A DNA stretch of 48,169 nucleotides from a bacterium (lineage in GTDB: Bacteria; Bacillota_I; Bacilli_A; RF39; UBA660), in assembly GCA_029099845.1 (NCBI GenBank), contig JAQXOT010000013.1, forward strand, positions 1 to 48,169. The letters are read 5' to 3'. The notes beneath the pieces are model-generated. The model saw nothing but the letters and a program-made list of their open reading frames with translations. It was not told where the DNA came from and did not search any database. Made by a program: the position numbers and the translations under genes. This document shows, one piece after another, positions 33,200 through 42,048 of the stretch (within the stretch, counting starts at the first letter, position 1; each line of letters starts with the position of its first letter).

Positions 33200-33499
33200 G
33201 TGAAAAAGAAAATAAAAAAGAAAATTAAACTTTCTAAATTTGAAAAGTTATTATACTCTTTAGCCATAGTATTAGCGTTAGCATCACCAATTTCTATCGT
33301 TTTTTCCAAAGCTACCTTATCAAAAATAAATTTTGAAGTTGAAAAGAAAAAAGATGCCATTAAAGAGCAGGAAAAAACAAACGAAAGCATCTCAATGACT
33401 ATTAATGAGCTAGCTTCCCTTACCAAGATTCAATCAGTTGCAGAAGAACAAGGTTTGAGTTATAATAATGATAACATAAAGAGAGTAACCGAAGATTAA
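33200..33499 (+). CDS. ftsL: Cell division protein FtsL
   Basis: 99 residues from the GTG at 33200; AAAGGTGA lies a few bases upstream (a GTG at 33191 is inside that site). A Lys-rich cytoplasmic head (MKKKIKKKIKLSKFEK) is followed by one membrane helix (LLYSLAIVLALASPISIVF) and a short extracellular coiled coil (VEKKKDAIKEQEKTNESISMTINELASL). This bitopic layout, size and position between rsmH and the class B PBP identify FtsL, which recruits and activates the septal synthase through DivIC. Sequence conservation of FtsL is low, so position is the main evidence. Confidence 0.88.
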   Translation: MKKKIKKKIKLSKFEKLLYSLAIVLALASPISIVFSKATLSKINFEVEKKKDAIKEQEKTNESISMTINELASLTKIQSVAEEQGLSYNNDNIKRVTED

Positions 33500-33514
33500 T
33501 AGGAAGTGATTCAA

Positions 33515-35665
33515 TTGAAAAATAAGAAGAGAAATAATATACGCTATTCCAAGACAATTATCATTATTTCTCTTTTTTTATTTGCTTTAATGATTCTTCG
33601 TCTTATTCAATTAGGCTTATCGACAACTATTGATGGTGTTAATCTAAAACAACTAGCTAGTAAAAGAACCACCAAAACAGAAACAATTACCGCTAAAAGA
33701 GGAAATATTTATTCAAACGATGGTGATATTTTAGCTCAAAATGTTGCTTCCTATAAAATTATTGCTTATCTAGATGAAAAAAGAACAACTGACGAAAATA
33801 ATCCGCAACATGTGGTTGATAAAGAAAAAACCGCCACTGAACTAGCACCAATTTTAGGAATGGAAAAAGAAACAATCTTAAAATATCTAAATAAAGAAAA
33901 TGTTTATCAAACAGAATTTGGTTCCAAGGGTAAAAACTTAACTGAACTAACTAAACAAAAAATAGAATTGTTAAATTTACCGGGTATCGATTTTATTGAA
34001 AGCTTTAAGCGCTATTATCCTAAAGGTGATTTTGCCTCATATACTATCGGTTATGCTAAAAATAATACCGATTCCGAAACTTCAAAAGAAGAAATTGTTG
34101 GAGAAATGGGAATTGAAAAACAATATGATAACCTTTTACGTGGTGAAGATGGCTATATAACTTACCAAAAAGATTTGCGTGGTTACCAAATTGCTAATAC
34201 TAACGTTTGGCAAAAAGATGCCGTTCAAGGTAAAGATGTATATCTAACATTAGAAAGCAATGTACAGTTTTTTATTGAGCAAGCTTTAGATAATGCTGAT
34301 GCTGATTATGATTTTGAATGGTTTACTATTACTATTTTAGATGCTAAAACTGGTGCTATTTTAGGTACTGCCACTTCGCCATCATTTGATCCAAATACTA
34401 GAAATATTACCAATTATTTAGATTTACTGCTTGCTGCACCATATGAACCAGGTAGTACCATGAAAACATTTACCTACATGGCCGCTATAGAAAATGGCGT
34501 ATATAATGGAAATGACACCTATAAATCAGGAGTATATTACACAACTGACGGAACAGAAATTGGTGACTGGAATCGTGCCGGCTGGGGCATGCTAACATAT
34601 GATAAAGGTTACGCTATGAGTAGTAATGTTGCTATCATTAATTTAATTAAAAATAATATGGACAGCATGATGCTCCGCCAATATTTTAAAAAGTTAGGTT
34701 TTGGCAAAAAAACTGGTATTTCTTTGCCAAATGAAAGTGCCGGTAAAATCGATTTTAAATATGAAACCGAAATTTATAACGCAGGTTTTGGTCAAGGAAT
34801 TACCACAACTCCAATTCAAAATGTCCAAGCTATGACACCATTAACTAATGATGGTATGCTTCTAAAACCTTATATTGTTTCAAAAATTGTAGATCCAACA
34901 ACAGGGGAGGTAATTCTTGAAAATACTCGTAAGACAACAGAACGAGTAGCCTCAACCGCCACAGTTCAAAAAATGCTTCAATTAATGGACGACTGTGTTA
35001 ATGGTGAAGGCAATACCGGAAGTGGTTATAAAATATCATCTGGTGAGCTAATTGGTAAGACTGGTACTGCCCAAATTGCTAATGAAAACGGAGGAGGGTA
35101 CCTAAATGGCAAAGAAGATATCATATCTTCATTTGCAGGAATTTATCCAAAAAGTGATCCCCAATATATAATATATGCCTCAGTAAAACGGCCTACTAAT
35201 GGTAGTCAAAAACCTATCTCAAATGCGATAAAAGAAATTGTTAACAATCTTTCAAAATATTATGGTACTGAAGAGGCCTCTAGCAATAAAATAACTATTA
35301 ACGAATACACTTTAGATAGCTACGTTAATAAAAAAATAGCTAACATCACCACGACTTTAAATGCTCTTGGTATTAAATATAGTATAATTGGTGATGGCGA
35401 TAAAGTAATTAAACAGTATCCAGAAAAGAATGATATTATTACCAACAAAGATACTTTATACTTAATTACTAATACTAACAACTTAACAGTTCCTAATGTT
35501 GTTGGCTTATCATCTAAAGTAGCCAGTAGTCTTTTAAAAGAACTGGGAATAAAAGTTAACTTAGAAGGAGTAGGCTATGTCACCAGTCAATCAATCCAAG
35601 AAGGCACGCCTATTATAGACGGTTTAGAAATTAATCTAGCATTAAGCCCTAAATATCAAACCTAA
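33515..35665 (+). CDS. pbpB: Class B penicillin-binding protein with PASTA domains (PBP2B-type)
   Basis: 716 residues with TTG start after AGGAAGTGATTCAA. It cross-links peptidoglycan at the septum as partner of FtsW and FtsL. An N-terminal helix (~12-32) is followed by the dimerisation domain (RTTKTETITAKRGNIYS; SFKRYYPKGDFASY) and the transpeptidase domain with the catalytic SxxK in EPGSTMK, SSN in YAMSSNVAI and KTGT in IGKTGTAQ. Two PASTA-like repeats close the protein (from ~590), the second reading LTVPNVVGLSSKVAS. PASTA domains occur in PBP2B/SpoVD/PBP2x. The dcw position favours the vegetative septal enzyme. All active-site residues are intact. Confidence 0.93.
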   Translation: MKNKKRNNIRYSKTIIIISLFLFALMILRLIQLGLSTTIDGVNLKQLASKRTTKTETITAKRGNIYSNDGDILAQNVASYKIIAYLDEKRTTDENNPQHVVDKEKTATELAPILGMEKETILKYLNKENVYQTEFGSKGKNLTELTKQKIELLNLPGIDFIESFKRYYPKGDFASYTIGYAKNNTDSETSKEEIVGEMGIEKQYDNLLRGEDGYITYQKDLRGYQIANTNVWQKDAVQGKDVYLTLESNVQFFIEQALDNADADYDFEWFTITILDAKTGAILGTATSPSFDPNTRNITNYLDLLLAAPYEPGSTMKTFTYMAAIENGVYNGNDTYKSGVYYTTDGTEIGDWNRAGWGMLTYDKGYAMSSNVAIINLIKNNMDSMMLRQYFKKLGFGKKTGISLPNESAGKIDFKYETEIYNAGFGQGITTTPIQNVQAMTPLTNDGMLLKPYIVSKIVDPTTGEVILENTRKTTERVASTATVQKMLQLMDDCVNGEGNTGSGYKISSGELIGKTGTAQIANENGGGYLNGKEDIISSFAGIYPKSDPQYIIYASVKRPTNGSQKPISNAIKEIVNNLSKYYGTEEASSNKITINEYTLDSYVNKKIANITTTLNALGIKYSIIGDGDKVIKQYPEKNDIITNKDTLYLITNTNNLTVPNVVGLSSKVASSLLKELGIKVNLEGVGYVTSQSIQEGTPIIDGLEINLALSPKYQT

Positions 35666-35708
35666 AATATTAGGAAAGGAACTAATTAGCTATTAGATTA
35701 TAAAACAT

Positions 35709-36587
35709 ATGCAAACATCTAATTTTGATAAAATATATAAAAGATTTCAAGTTATTGTCTTTTTAGTAGTTATAATAATTGCTACAGCATATTATATAAT
35801 TCCTGATTTAAAAGACAATTTTGGTAGCAGTGATTCTTTCATTAATACCAAAGAAATAACTACTATCATCGGCATAAAATTACCATCTGGCCCAGACTTT
35901 AGTCTAATCATAAATAATAATACCAAGATAAGTAATATTCTTTTTCATAATACGGCTTCATTATGTTTATATAATAAAGAAATAGAAAACCAAAACTTAT
36001 CTTCTTCACTAAATCGAATCATAACAATTTTAGAAGATAATTCATACTTAACGGAAAATAGTACCATAATTTTAATAGAATATGAAAAAAATAAAGACTA
36101 TTTAGTCTTCAAAAAATCCTTCCAAGAAAAAACAAAAGATTTAAATATTAATTATCAAAAATCACAATCAACGGTAATAGATAAAGTCAATGAACTAGCT
36201 TTAATAAGTTCTGAAACTGGTATCAAAGCTCTAGAAGAATACTCAAAAAGCTTAATTAGCAATTATAAAGATCAAAAGTTAATTACTAGTTTAAAAGAAA
36301 AGGAAGAACTAACCGAAGAAAATGCCTCACTATATGCTGATAATGTTTATCTTCGTCTAACTAATTATGCTCTTAATGTATCTAATCAAGGAATAACAGA
36401 TAGTACTATGCCTATCCAACTAATTCCCGCCATCACTGAAAAAAATATATATCCTACAGAAAATAGTTGGTATTATATCAAAGAACACAAAGTCTATGCT
36501 TATATAGAATTTAAAAGTACTACCCAAAGCTATGCTTTTTGCTATAATGGTAGTAAGGATTCCAAAAGGGAGGGAAATTGTGAATGA
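35709..36587 (+). CDS. Single-pass membrane protein, possible RsgI-like extracellular domain
   Basis: 292 residues. One helix (residues ~14-32) is followed by an extracellular region of ~255 residues. The stretch DFSLIINNNTKISNIL, then LNRIITILEDNSYLTENSTIILIEYE resembles the middle domain of RsgI-type anti-sigma factors (iN-x-n-x-V-I-s followed by gyl...n.Vlis), but the N-terminal sigma-binding domain is missing, so the resemblance is tentative. It overlaps the next gene by four bases (ATGA), so the two products are coupled. The ATG lacks a close ribosome site: AGGAAAGGA is ~28 bases upstream, with a 5-bp hairpin (35682-35696) between. It is the first gene after pbpB in the same direction. 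Confidence 0.45.
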   Translation: MQTSNFDKIYKRFQVIVFLVVIIIATAYYIIPDLKDNFGSSDSFINTKEITTIIGIKLPSGPDFSLIINNNTKISNILFHNTASLCLYNKEIENQNLSSSLNRIITILEDNSYLTENSTIILIEYEKNKDYLVFKKSFQEKTKDLNINYQKSQSTVIDKVNELALISSETGIKALEEYSKSLISNYKDQKLITSLKEKEELTEENASLYADNVYLRLTNYALNVSNQGITDSTMPIQLIPAITEKNIYPTENSWYYIKEHKVYAYIEFKSTTQSYAFCYNGSKDSKREGNCE

Positions 36588-37114
36588 ATAATTTAGTTAA
36601 AACTAGAAATTGGATTATAATAATTTTATGTTCAACCATAGTATGTATGGGAATTGGTTTTGCCATAGTTGCCATGCAATTAGAAAACGCCACTAATGAA
36701 CAACCAACTTTTGCTGTTGAATTTACAAGTGCCAAAGAACGTACTCCTGTTCAAGGTGGAATTAAAACTCCCTCTGCCACCTCTAGTATTACCAATTCTA
36801 ATCAAACCATCAATATAGAATTTAATCTATCATCTCCTCGTGATGAAATAAGCTATCGCGTTACTATTAAAAACACCGGAAATGTCAAAGCAGAGATTAT
36901 CGAACTTATTGAAAAGCCAGATTACTTAACTTCACCAGCAGCTGCTACTAGTATTCTTCCTGTAAAAATATCCCATAATAGTATTAGTGGTAAAGTCTTA
37001 GATCCCGGCGAAGAAGTTGATTTAACCATAATTGCTATGTATGATTATAATGCCACCTCTTCTCCTGTTACGGTTCCTTACCAACTAAGTATACTAGCTA
37101 AGTCAAAAGAATGA
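36584..37114 (+). CDS. Membrane-anchored extracellular Ig-like protein
   Basis: 176 residues. One N-terminal helix (residues ~10-31) is followed by an extracellular beta-rich domain with DEISYRVTIKNTGNVKAEI, PVKISHNSISGKVLDPGEEVDLTII and VPYQLSILAKS. The IKNTGN...A-E-I and PGEE motifs recur in secreted beta-sandwich proteins such as TasA-type matrix subunits. No sortase signal. The overlap with the preceding gene (ATGA) suggests a protein pair. The functional class is uncertain; an adhesin, matrix component or envelope accessory factor are all possible. Confidence 0.5.
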   Translation: MNNLVKTRNWIIIILCSTIVCMGIGFAIVAMQLENATNEQPTFAVEFTSAKERTPVQGGIKTPSATSSITNSNQTINIEFNLSSPRDEISYRVTIKNTGNVKAEIIELIEKPDYLTSPAAATSILPVKISHNSISGKVLDPGEEVDLTIIAMYDYNATSSPVTVPYQLSILAKSKE

Positions 37115-37134
37115 TTTTAAATCATTCTTTTTTT
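37105..37134 (+). terminator. Terminator after the exoprotein pair
   Basis: AAAAGAATGAT / ATCATTCTTTT around a TTTAA loop, overlapping the stop codon, followed by T-tract. Confidence 0.85.
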
Positions 37135-37156
37135 AATCTGTCAATATATTTTTATC

Positions 37157-37185
37157 TTGTTTGACAAATATCGACATGCTATAAT
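37157..37185 (+). promoter_or_regulatory. Extended -10 promoter of the next exoprotein pair
   Basis: TTGTTT (37157-37162), 17 bases, TATAAT (37180-37185), with the extended TGc directly before it. Confidence 0.8.
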
Positions 37186-37203
37186 GATAATAAGGTGAGA
37201 ATA

Positions 37204-38559
37204 GTGAGAAAAAAAAATATTGGTTTTAAAATAGGCCTACTATTACTAATACTTTCGTTATTTTTAATTAGTAATGGTATCTATATTAATTATTTATCAA
37301 ATCCAAAACGTATTTTTAAAACAGCCATCAACGCTTTAGCTAATTCTATAAATTATAATGAATCAATCAAAAAAACAAGCGTTAAAGAATCATCTTCACA
37401 AGACTCTCTAGCAATTGATTCTATCATAAAACTTAATATTAGCAGTGAATATTTAACTAATAAAGCCGTATCAAATCAAACTTATTTAAAATACTCTAAT
37501 CTCATAAAAAATTTAAATAATATTAAAACTAATATCTTTCTTGCTCAAAATAATAAAGATCAAGAATTATTACTCACTACAAATAGTACTTTAGAAAATC
37601 ATCCCTTAATTTATCAAAAATATTACATAAAAGGTGCAACTGAATACTACTATAATGCCAATTTAAGTAATAATTATATTAATAATGGCAATAATACTTA
37701 CTTTGAATTATTTAAAAATACTTCTATAAAAGAAAAAAAAGAATACTTAAAAAATTCAATAATTAATTCTATAAAAAATAATCTAGCCAATCAAAATTTC
37801 AAAAATAGTAGAGTAGAGCTAAATAATGAACCATGTAATAAAACATCTATTAAAATAACAACCAAAGTCTTAAAAGAAATAACAGAAAATATTTCTAATG
37901 ACCTAAAAAAAGATCCCAAAATAGTCAATCTCCTAAATATTTTAAATAGTAATATTGAACCAATTGATTTATTTGCTGAACTAGATCAATTAAACTACTC
38001 ACTAGAAGAAATTACTATAAATATATATACTGATAGAATTAAGTACAATAACTTAAAGCTTGAACTAATCATAAAAAGTAAAAAAGAAGTCTATAGATTC
38101 GACTATGATTACAAAACCAATATAATACTTTTATATAAAGATGACAATCTTTTGTATACATGTATTGTTACTAATAATGATTCTGATATTAAGGTTAAAA
38201 TTCTTTCCAAAGAAAAGCAAAATCTTGGCTATATTTCTTTTGAAAAATTATCTACTAAAAAAGAACTTGAACTAGACTATAATGATGGAACAACTTCTTG
38301 TCTTGGAAGCTTTATAATAGAAAGTAATATGCAAGAAAATAACCAAGATTATCCTAATCTTAAAGCAGGAAATTTAAGAATAGTAAGTAAAAATATTGAA
38401 TTAATAAATTTAAATTATACAGTTACCAGTAGCATAAAGAGTAATCCAAAAATAGCAGAAGACATAACATCTTCAATATTTAAAAGCAGTTTAACATCAG
38501 CAGAAAAAGAAAAATATACAATAAAAACAACCGAAAATTTTAACAAATTATTTCAGTAG
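37204..38559 (+). CDS. Membrane-anchored extracellular protein of unknown function
   Basis: 451 residues from the GTG at 37204, preceded by AAGGTGA; the GTG at 37195 lies inside that site. One helix (residues ~8-28) anchors a long extracellular region with extremely high Asn, Lys, Ser and Thr content. A region with PLIYQKYYIKGATEYYY followed by a Cys (EPCNKTSIKI) and YTDRIKYNNLKLELII suggests a beta-rich fold of the kind seen in uncharacterised lipoprotein-like envelope proteins (DUF6583-like in general pattern). No catalytic motif is seen. It is cotranscribed with the 199-residue protein that follows 9 bases later. Confidence 0.5.
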   Translation: MRKKNIGFKIGLLLLILSLFLISNGIYINYLSNPKRIFKTAINALANSINYNESIKKTSVKESSSQDSLAIDSIIKLNISSEYLTNKAVSNQTYLKYSNLIKNLNNIKTNIFLAQNNKDQELLLTTNSTLENHPLIYQKYYIKGATEYYYNANLSNNYINNGNNTYFELFKNTSIKEKKEYLKNSIINSIKNNLANQNFKNSRVELNNEPCNKTSIKITTKVLKEITENISNDLKKDPKIVNLLNILNSNIEPIDLFAELDQLNYSLEEITINIYTDRIKYNNLKLELIIKSKKEVYRFDYDYKTNIILLYKDDNLLYTCIVTNNDSDIKVKILSKEKQNLGYISFEKLSTKKELELDYNDGTTSCLGSFIIESNMQENNQDYPNLKAGNLRIVSKNIELINLNYTVTSSIKSNPKIAEDITSSIFKSSLTSAEKEKYTIKTTENFNKLFQ

Positions 38560-38568
38560 AGGTGTAAT

Positions 38569-39168
38569 ATGAAAAAAAATAATGAATCAATCAAAAATAA
38601 TAAGCGAAAAGCTTCCACAAAGCCTTCGTCTAAAAATTCTAAAATAAAAGAAAAAAGTTCACTAATTACTAAATTAATTCCCAAGACAACAAGTGAAAAG
38701 GTTCTAACTATATCATTTATTTTATTATTAATTATAGTAATTATATTAGGAATAAAAACACTTACATTAAAACAAAACCAAACCAAGAAAGAAAAAGTTG
38801 ATCTAACTTTACCAATATTAGAAAAAACTGTAAATAATGAATTTTCTATTGATTTATCATCTTTAGAACAAGATGAAATTAAAGAATATAAATTTATGAT
38901 TACTAATTATAAAGATGATAAAGTTTTATCTACCGATATTAACTATCAAATTGAAGTAAAAAATAATAGTAATTCTGTCGCTATTAAATTATACAAAAAT
39001 AAAGACAATCAAAATTTATTATCAAAAGATTCTACTACCAGTATCATTAAAGACAACAAATTATCAAAAGATAAAAAAACCGAAGATATTTACTATTTAA
39101 TAATTAGAAGAAAAGGTGAAATTTTAGCTAAAGAAAATATTACAATTAAAATTACCAGTATAAATTGA
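38569..39168 (+). CDS. Basic-headed single-pass membrane protein with small exodomain
   Basis: 199 residues, ribosome site GAGGTG. A 45-residue Lys/Ser-rich cytoplasmic head (rich in KK and NN) is followed by one membrane helix (VLTISFILLLIIVIILGI, ~46-63) and a ~130-residue extracellular domain ending in alternating Ile/Lys beta strands (NITIKITSI). The FSIDLSSLEQDEIKEYKFMITNY stretch resembles an Ig-like strand pattern. Together with the preceding gene it forms a two-protein membrane system of unknown role; a sensor/anchor relation is a guess. Confidence 0.5.
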   Translation: MKKNNESIKNNKRKASTKPSSKNSKIKEKSSLITKLIPKTTSEKVLTISFILLLIIVIILGIKTLTLKQNQTKKEKVDLTLPILEKTVNNEFSIDLSSLEQDEIKEYKFMITNYKDDKVLSTDINYQIEVKNNSNSVAIKLYKNKDNQNLLSKDSTTSIIKDNKLSKDKKTEDIYYLIIRRKGEILAKENITIKITSIN

Positions 39169-39193
39169 CATTAAATAAATTATAAACTATAAT
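39165..39193 (+). promoter_or_regulatory. SigA-type promoter of the DUF1292 gene
   Basis: TTGACA (39165-39170, overlapping the previous stop codon), 17 bases, TATAAT (39188-39193). Confidence 0.85.
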
Positions 39194-39233
39194 AATATAG
39201 TATAGAGTAGACATCTATTAACGGAGGATAAAA

Positions 39234-39503
39234 ATGGGAAATGTTACGGAGAAAATTACAATATTAAAAGATGAAAAAGAAGTAGAATGTGAAATATTAT
39301 TTACCTTTGACTGCGAAGAAACAGGAAAGAGTTACGTAGGCTATACAGATAATGAATTTGGAACTAATGGGCGTAAAAATATTTATATTTCTTCTTATGA
39401 TACCGTTGTTGGAACTGGAGAATTATACGATGTTACGGATCCAGAAGAACTAGCTATGGTTCAAGAAGTTTTAGCTCAAATAGATGAAGAAAGTAGAATG
39501 TAA
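39234..39503 (+). CDS. DUF1292 (YrzB-like) small acidic protein
   Basis: 89 residues, ribosome site CGGAGG. The sequence EKITILKDEKEVECEILFTFDCEETGKSYVGYTD and the acidic tail DPEELAMVQEVLAQIDEE follow the DUF1292 family of small soluble proteins, which in Bacilli sit in the alaS-ireB-ruvX region. Its function is not established. It is followed nine bases after its stop by the ribosome site of a coiled-coil protein, so the two genes are in one operon. Confidence 0.85.
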   Translation: MGNVTEKITILKDEKEVECEILFTFDCEETGKSYVGYTDNEFGTNGRKNIYISSYDTVVGTGELYDVTDPEELAMVQEVLAQIDEESRM

Positions 39504-39517
39504 TAGGGGTGAAAAGT

Positions 39518-40636
39518 ATGACAACATATATAGGACAATTAAGTAATAGAATTGAAATTAATAAACGAAAATTAACAAGTCTAGAAGAATATAAAGCAAC
39601 ATTATTAGCTAGTAAAGAAAATATTGACAAAGATTTATTAGCTGATCGCCTTGAACAAATTGATACGGAATTTTTAAGATTAAAAAAAGCCATTCACGCC
39701 AATAAAAAAGCTATTGCACACTATGATGCTGCTTACAATCATTTAATTGATTTGCGTCTTTTGGATAATGAATTGCAACTAACACATGATGAAGAAAAAA
39801 CAAAAAAACTAGAAGCCGAAGTAATTGAGCATACTAATAAATTACAAAAACATCTATCTATCTTACCAGAAAAACTAGTTAATGAATTACAAGAAGCATA
39901 TCGTAAATATGTTGAAGAAAATCCAATAGTTAACGTTGCACCTAGTGATGAAGAAGAAAGTAAAGAACCACTAAGTGACTTTACAAATAGTGTTATTTAT
40001 CTTAAATTATTAGAAATATTTGAAGAAGAAAAGAAAGAATTTAATGATATAAAAGTCTTCAATTCACCAAAAGAATTAGAGCAATTCTTGAACAAATATT
40101 ACACTATGAAGATGGATTGCTATACAAGTTTAGCTATTTTAAATAATATTGGGGATAGAATAACTTCAGAAATTCCTGTTGCAGTAGAAAGTACTAGTGA
40201 AGATATTGAAGAAGAAAGTATGCCAGAACCAATAGTTGAAGAACCACCAAGAAAATTACCAATTATTACAATGTTAAATCTAGTTGATGGTCTAGAAATA
40301 GGAAAAACTGCTACTAAAAAATTACATGCAACCAATATTAAAGCTAAAGAGCCTTTTAAAGATGAACTAAAAAATGCCACTTGGTTATATAACGTAATTC
40401 ACTCATCAGCAAGACTTATTCATATCGCTGATGTTGATAGTGCTAGTTTCATGAAAGAAATTGCTAATACTGAAGTAAACCAAAAACGTCTTGATGTTTT
40501 AAAAGCAAGAATTGCTAAATTAGGATCATCAGATATCATTAGTTTATATAATGAATATTATAATTCATCTAGTATGGCTAGCTTGCCAACAGCCCTAGAA
40601 GTATTAATTACAGAAAGAGCTAAAGCACTAGCTTAA
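39518..40636 (+). CDS. Coiled-coil protein of unknown function
   Basis: 372 residues from the ATG at 39518, preceded by AGGGGTGA (the GTG at 39509 lies at that site). The N-terminal 130 residues are a continuous heptad-rich helix (for example QLSNRIEINKRKLTSLEEYKATLL and LKKAIHANKKAIAHYDAAY), followed by an acidic linker with EESKEPL and ESTSEDIEEESMPEPIVEEPP, then a smaller helical C-terminal domain. No membrane segment or signal peptide. Not recognised. It is cotranscribed with DUF1292 and terminated by a strong hairpin. Confidence 0.6.
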   Translation: MTTYIGQLSNRIEINKRKLTSLEEYKATLLASKENIDKDLLADRLEQIDTEFLRLKKAIHANKKAIAHYDAAYNHLIDLRLLDNELQLTHDEEKTKKLEAEVIEHTNKLQKHLSILPEKLVNELQEAYRKYVEENPIVNVAPSDEEESKEPLSDFTNSVIYLKLLEIFEEEKKEFNDIKVFNSPKELEQFLNKYYTMKMDCYTSLAILNNIGDRITSEIPVAVESTSEDIEEESMPEPIVEEPPRKLPIITMLNLVDGLEIGKTATKKLHATNIKAKEPFKDELKNATWLYNVIHSSARLIHIADVDSASFMKEIANTEVNQKRLDVLKARIAKLGSSDIISLYNEYYNSSSMASLPTALEVLITERAKALA

Positions 40637-40649
40637 TAAAAATATGGAA

Positions 40650-40673
40650 AAAGGGGAGTGCTCCCTTTTTTTA
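40650..40673 (+). terminator. Terminator of the DUF1292 operon
   Basis: AAAAGGGGA / TCCCTTTTTT around a GTGC loop and T-tract. Confidence 0.8.
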
Positions 40674-40702
40674 TTGACTAATTAATTTGATTAATTTACA
40701 AT
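40674..40702 (+). promoter_or_regulatory. Promoter of the flavin reductase-rubredoxin gene
   Basis: TTGACT (40674-40679), 17 bases, TACAAT (40697-40702). Confidence 0.75.
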
Positions 40703-40724
40703 TAAAAAAGAAAGGAATTAAAAT

Positions 40725-41372
40725 ATGATAGATACCAAAGTATTTAGAGATATATCATATGGTATGTATCTCGTAACAACAAAAAATATTAAAAATAGTG
40801 GCTGTATTATCAATACTCTAACTCAAATAACCTCTATTAATCCATTAATATCAATTAGTTTAAATAAAAATAATAATACTAATCAAGAAATAAAGCAAAG
40901 TAAGCGCTTTGCGGTTTCAATTATTTCTGAAAATACCCCTAATGATATCATTACAACCTTTGGCTATAAAAGCTCAAAAGAAATAAATAAATTTGCAAAT
41001 ATTCAAGAAGAAGAAATAGCTTCTTTACCTGTTATTACCAATAATATGTGCGGCTATTTAATTTGTGAGGTAGTAGATATTATTGACTGCGAGACTCATG
41101 ATCTATTTATTGCTAGAGTTCTAGAAACTAAAAAATTATCTGAAGAAAAAGCCATGACTTATAAATATTATCATGAAGTAAGAAAAGGTACATCACCTAA
41201 AAACGCACCAACATTTATTGATGAGTTAAAAAATACGGACAGCTATCGCTGTACTGTTTGTGGTTATATATATGATAATACAAAAGAAAAAGTAAAATTT
41301 GAAGACTTACCAGACGATTGGGTTTGCCCAATCTGTGGAGAACCGAAAAGCAAATTTGAAAAAATAAAGTAA
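40725..41372 (+). CDS. Flavin reductase-rubredoxin fusion (high-molecular-weight rubredoxin)
   Basis: 215 residues, ribosome site AAAGGA. The first ~155 residues are a flavin reductase-like FMN domain ([14 protein letters not shown], then [21 protein letters not shown], then the [20 protein letters not shown] strand). The last ~50 residues are a rubredoxin with [10 protein letters not shown] and [15 protein letters not shown], providing the four Cys for one iron. Such fusions transfer electrons from NADH-linked partners to oxygen- or peroxide-reducing flavodiiron proteins, protecting anaerobes. It stands alone between its own promoter and terminator. All four Cys are present. Confidence 0.9.
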   Translation: MIDTKVFRDISYGMYLVTTKNIKNSGCIINTLTQITSINPLISISLNKNNNTNQEIKQSKRFAVSIISENTPNDIITTFGYKSSKEINKFANIQEEEIASLPVITNNMCGYLICEVVDIIDCETHDLFIARVLETKKLSEEKAMTYKYYHEVRKGTSPKNAPTFIDELKNTDSYRCTVCGYIYDNTKEKVKFEDLPDDWVCPICGEPKSKFEKIK

Positions 41373-41380
41373 CAAAAAAA

Positions 41381-41410
41381 TATCTTGCCTCACTAATAAG
41401 CAAGATTTTT
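41381..41410 (+). terminator. Terminator of the rubredoxin fusion gene
   Basis: ATCTTGC / GCAAGAT stem with an 11-base loop and a T-tract. Confidence 0.8.
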
Positions 41411-41448
41411 TTATATCTTCATAATATAAAACCGAAAGCCAAAACACA

Positions 41449-41478
41449 ATTGTAAAAAATATTCAGTCATGGTAAAAT
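41449..41478 (+). promoter_or_regulatory. Promoter of the lipoprotein gene
   Basis: TTGTAA (41449-41454), 18 bases, TAAAAT (41473-41478). Confidence 0.6.
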
Positions 41479-41497
41479 TAAAAAAAGAGGTGAAAAT

Positions 41498-41956
41498 GTG
41501 AAAAAAATTCAAATAATATTAGTGCTTATAATTGCCTTATTTGCAACAGGTTGTGTTAAAGAATCAGAAGAAAAAACCATGACTTGTACTAGAACTGTAA
41601 ATAAGGAAGATGTTAAAATGGACTTTCAATATAATGTAGTCTACCAACAGGACTATGTTAAAAAAGTAGAATCTATCGAAAAAGTTACAACAGATAATTT
41701 AGAAACCCTTAATAATTATAAAACTACGGTAGAACAAGTATATGCACCATATAAAGATATTGAATACTATGAAACAGAAGTCACTATTTCTGATAATACT
41801 TTAACAAGTATCGCAAGCATTGACTATGAAAATATTGACATCGATGAGTTAATAAAAATTGACTCTGCTTATGAGCAACTATTTACCAATGGTAAAATAA
41901 GTATTGATACGATAGAAAATTTATATAATCAAATTGGAGTATCATGTACAAGATAA
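41498..41956 (+). CDS. DUF1307 (YehR-like) lipoprotein
   Basis: 152 residues with a GTG start after AGAGGTGAAAAT; the ATG two bases earlier runs straight into a stop. A lipoprotein signal (MKKIQIILVLIIALFATGC, lipobox ATGC) predicts diacylglyceryl anchoring on Cys19 and a mature exodomain of ~134 residues. The domain TMTCTRTVNKEDVKMDFQYNVVYQQDYVKKVESIEKV and the C-terminal LYNQIGVSCTR with a conserved Cys pair fit the DUF1307/YehR family. The function of that family is unknown. Alone in its transcription unit. Confidence 0.8.
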   Translation: MKKIQIILVLIIALFATGCVKESEEKTMTCTRTVNKEDVKMDFQYNVVYQQDYVKKVESIEKVTTDNLETLNNYKTTVEQVYAPYKDIEYYETEVTISDNTLTSIASIDYENIDIDELIKIDSAYEQLFTNGKISIDTIENLYNQIGVSCTR

Positions 41957-41989
41957 TTTAAAAATCAAATTCAAGATTTTACCGTTTTA

Positions 41990-42018
41990 TTGACAAAAAA
42001 ATAATAAAATGATAGCAT
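41990..42018 (+). promoter_or_regulatory. Probable promoter of ackA
   Basis: A consensus TTGACA (41990-41995) with a weak -10 TAGCAT (42013-42018) at 17 bases. Confidence 0.5.
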
Positions 42019-42048
42019 AACTTTTATATTTAGGAGGAAAGAAAACAA

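Noticed and set aside
36584-37114. TGA read as tryptophan (Mycoplasma code)
   Set aside because: This gene and its neighbours end in TGA at sensible operon junctions, and Trp is written TGG throughout.
37161-37185. TTGACA at 37161 as -35 of the exoprotein promoter
   Set aside because: It is only 13 bases from the TATAAT; the overlapping TTGTTT at 37157 gives the proper 17-base spacing.
41961-41980. Terminator after the DUF1307 lipoprotein
   Set aside because: The AAAATC/GATTTT hairpin is weak and not followed by a continuous T-tract.
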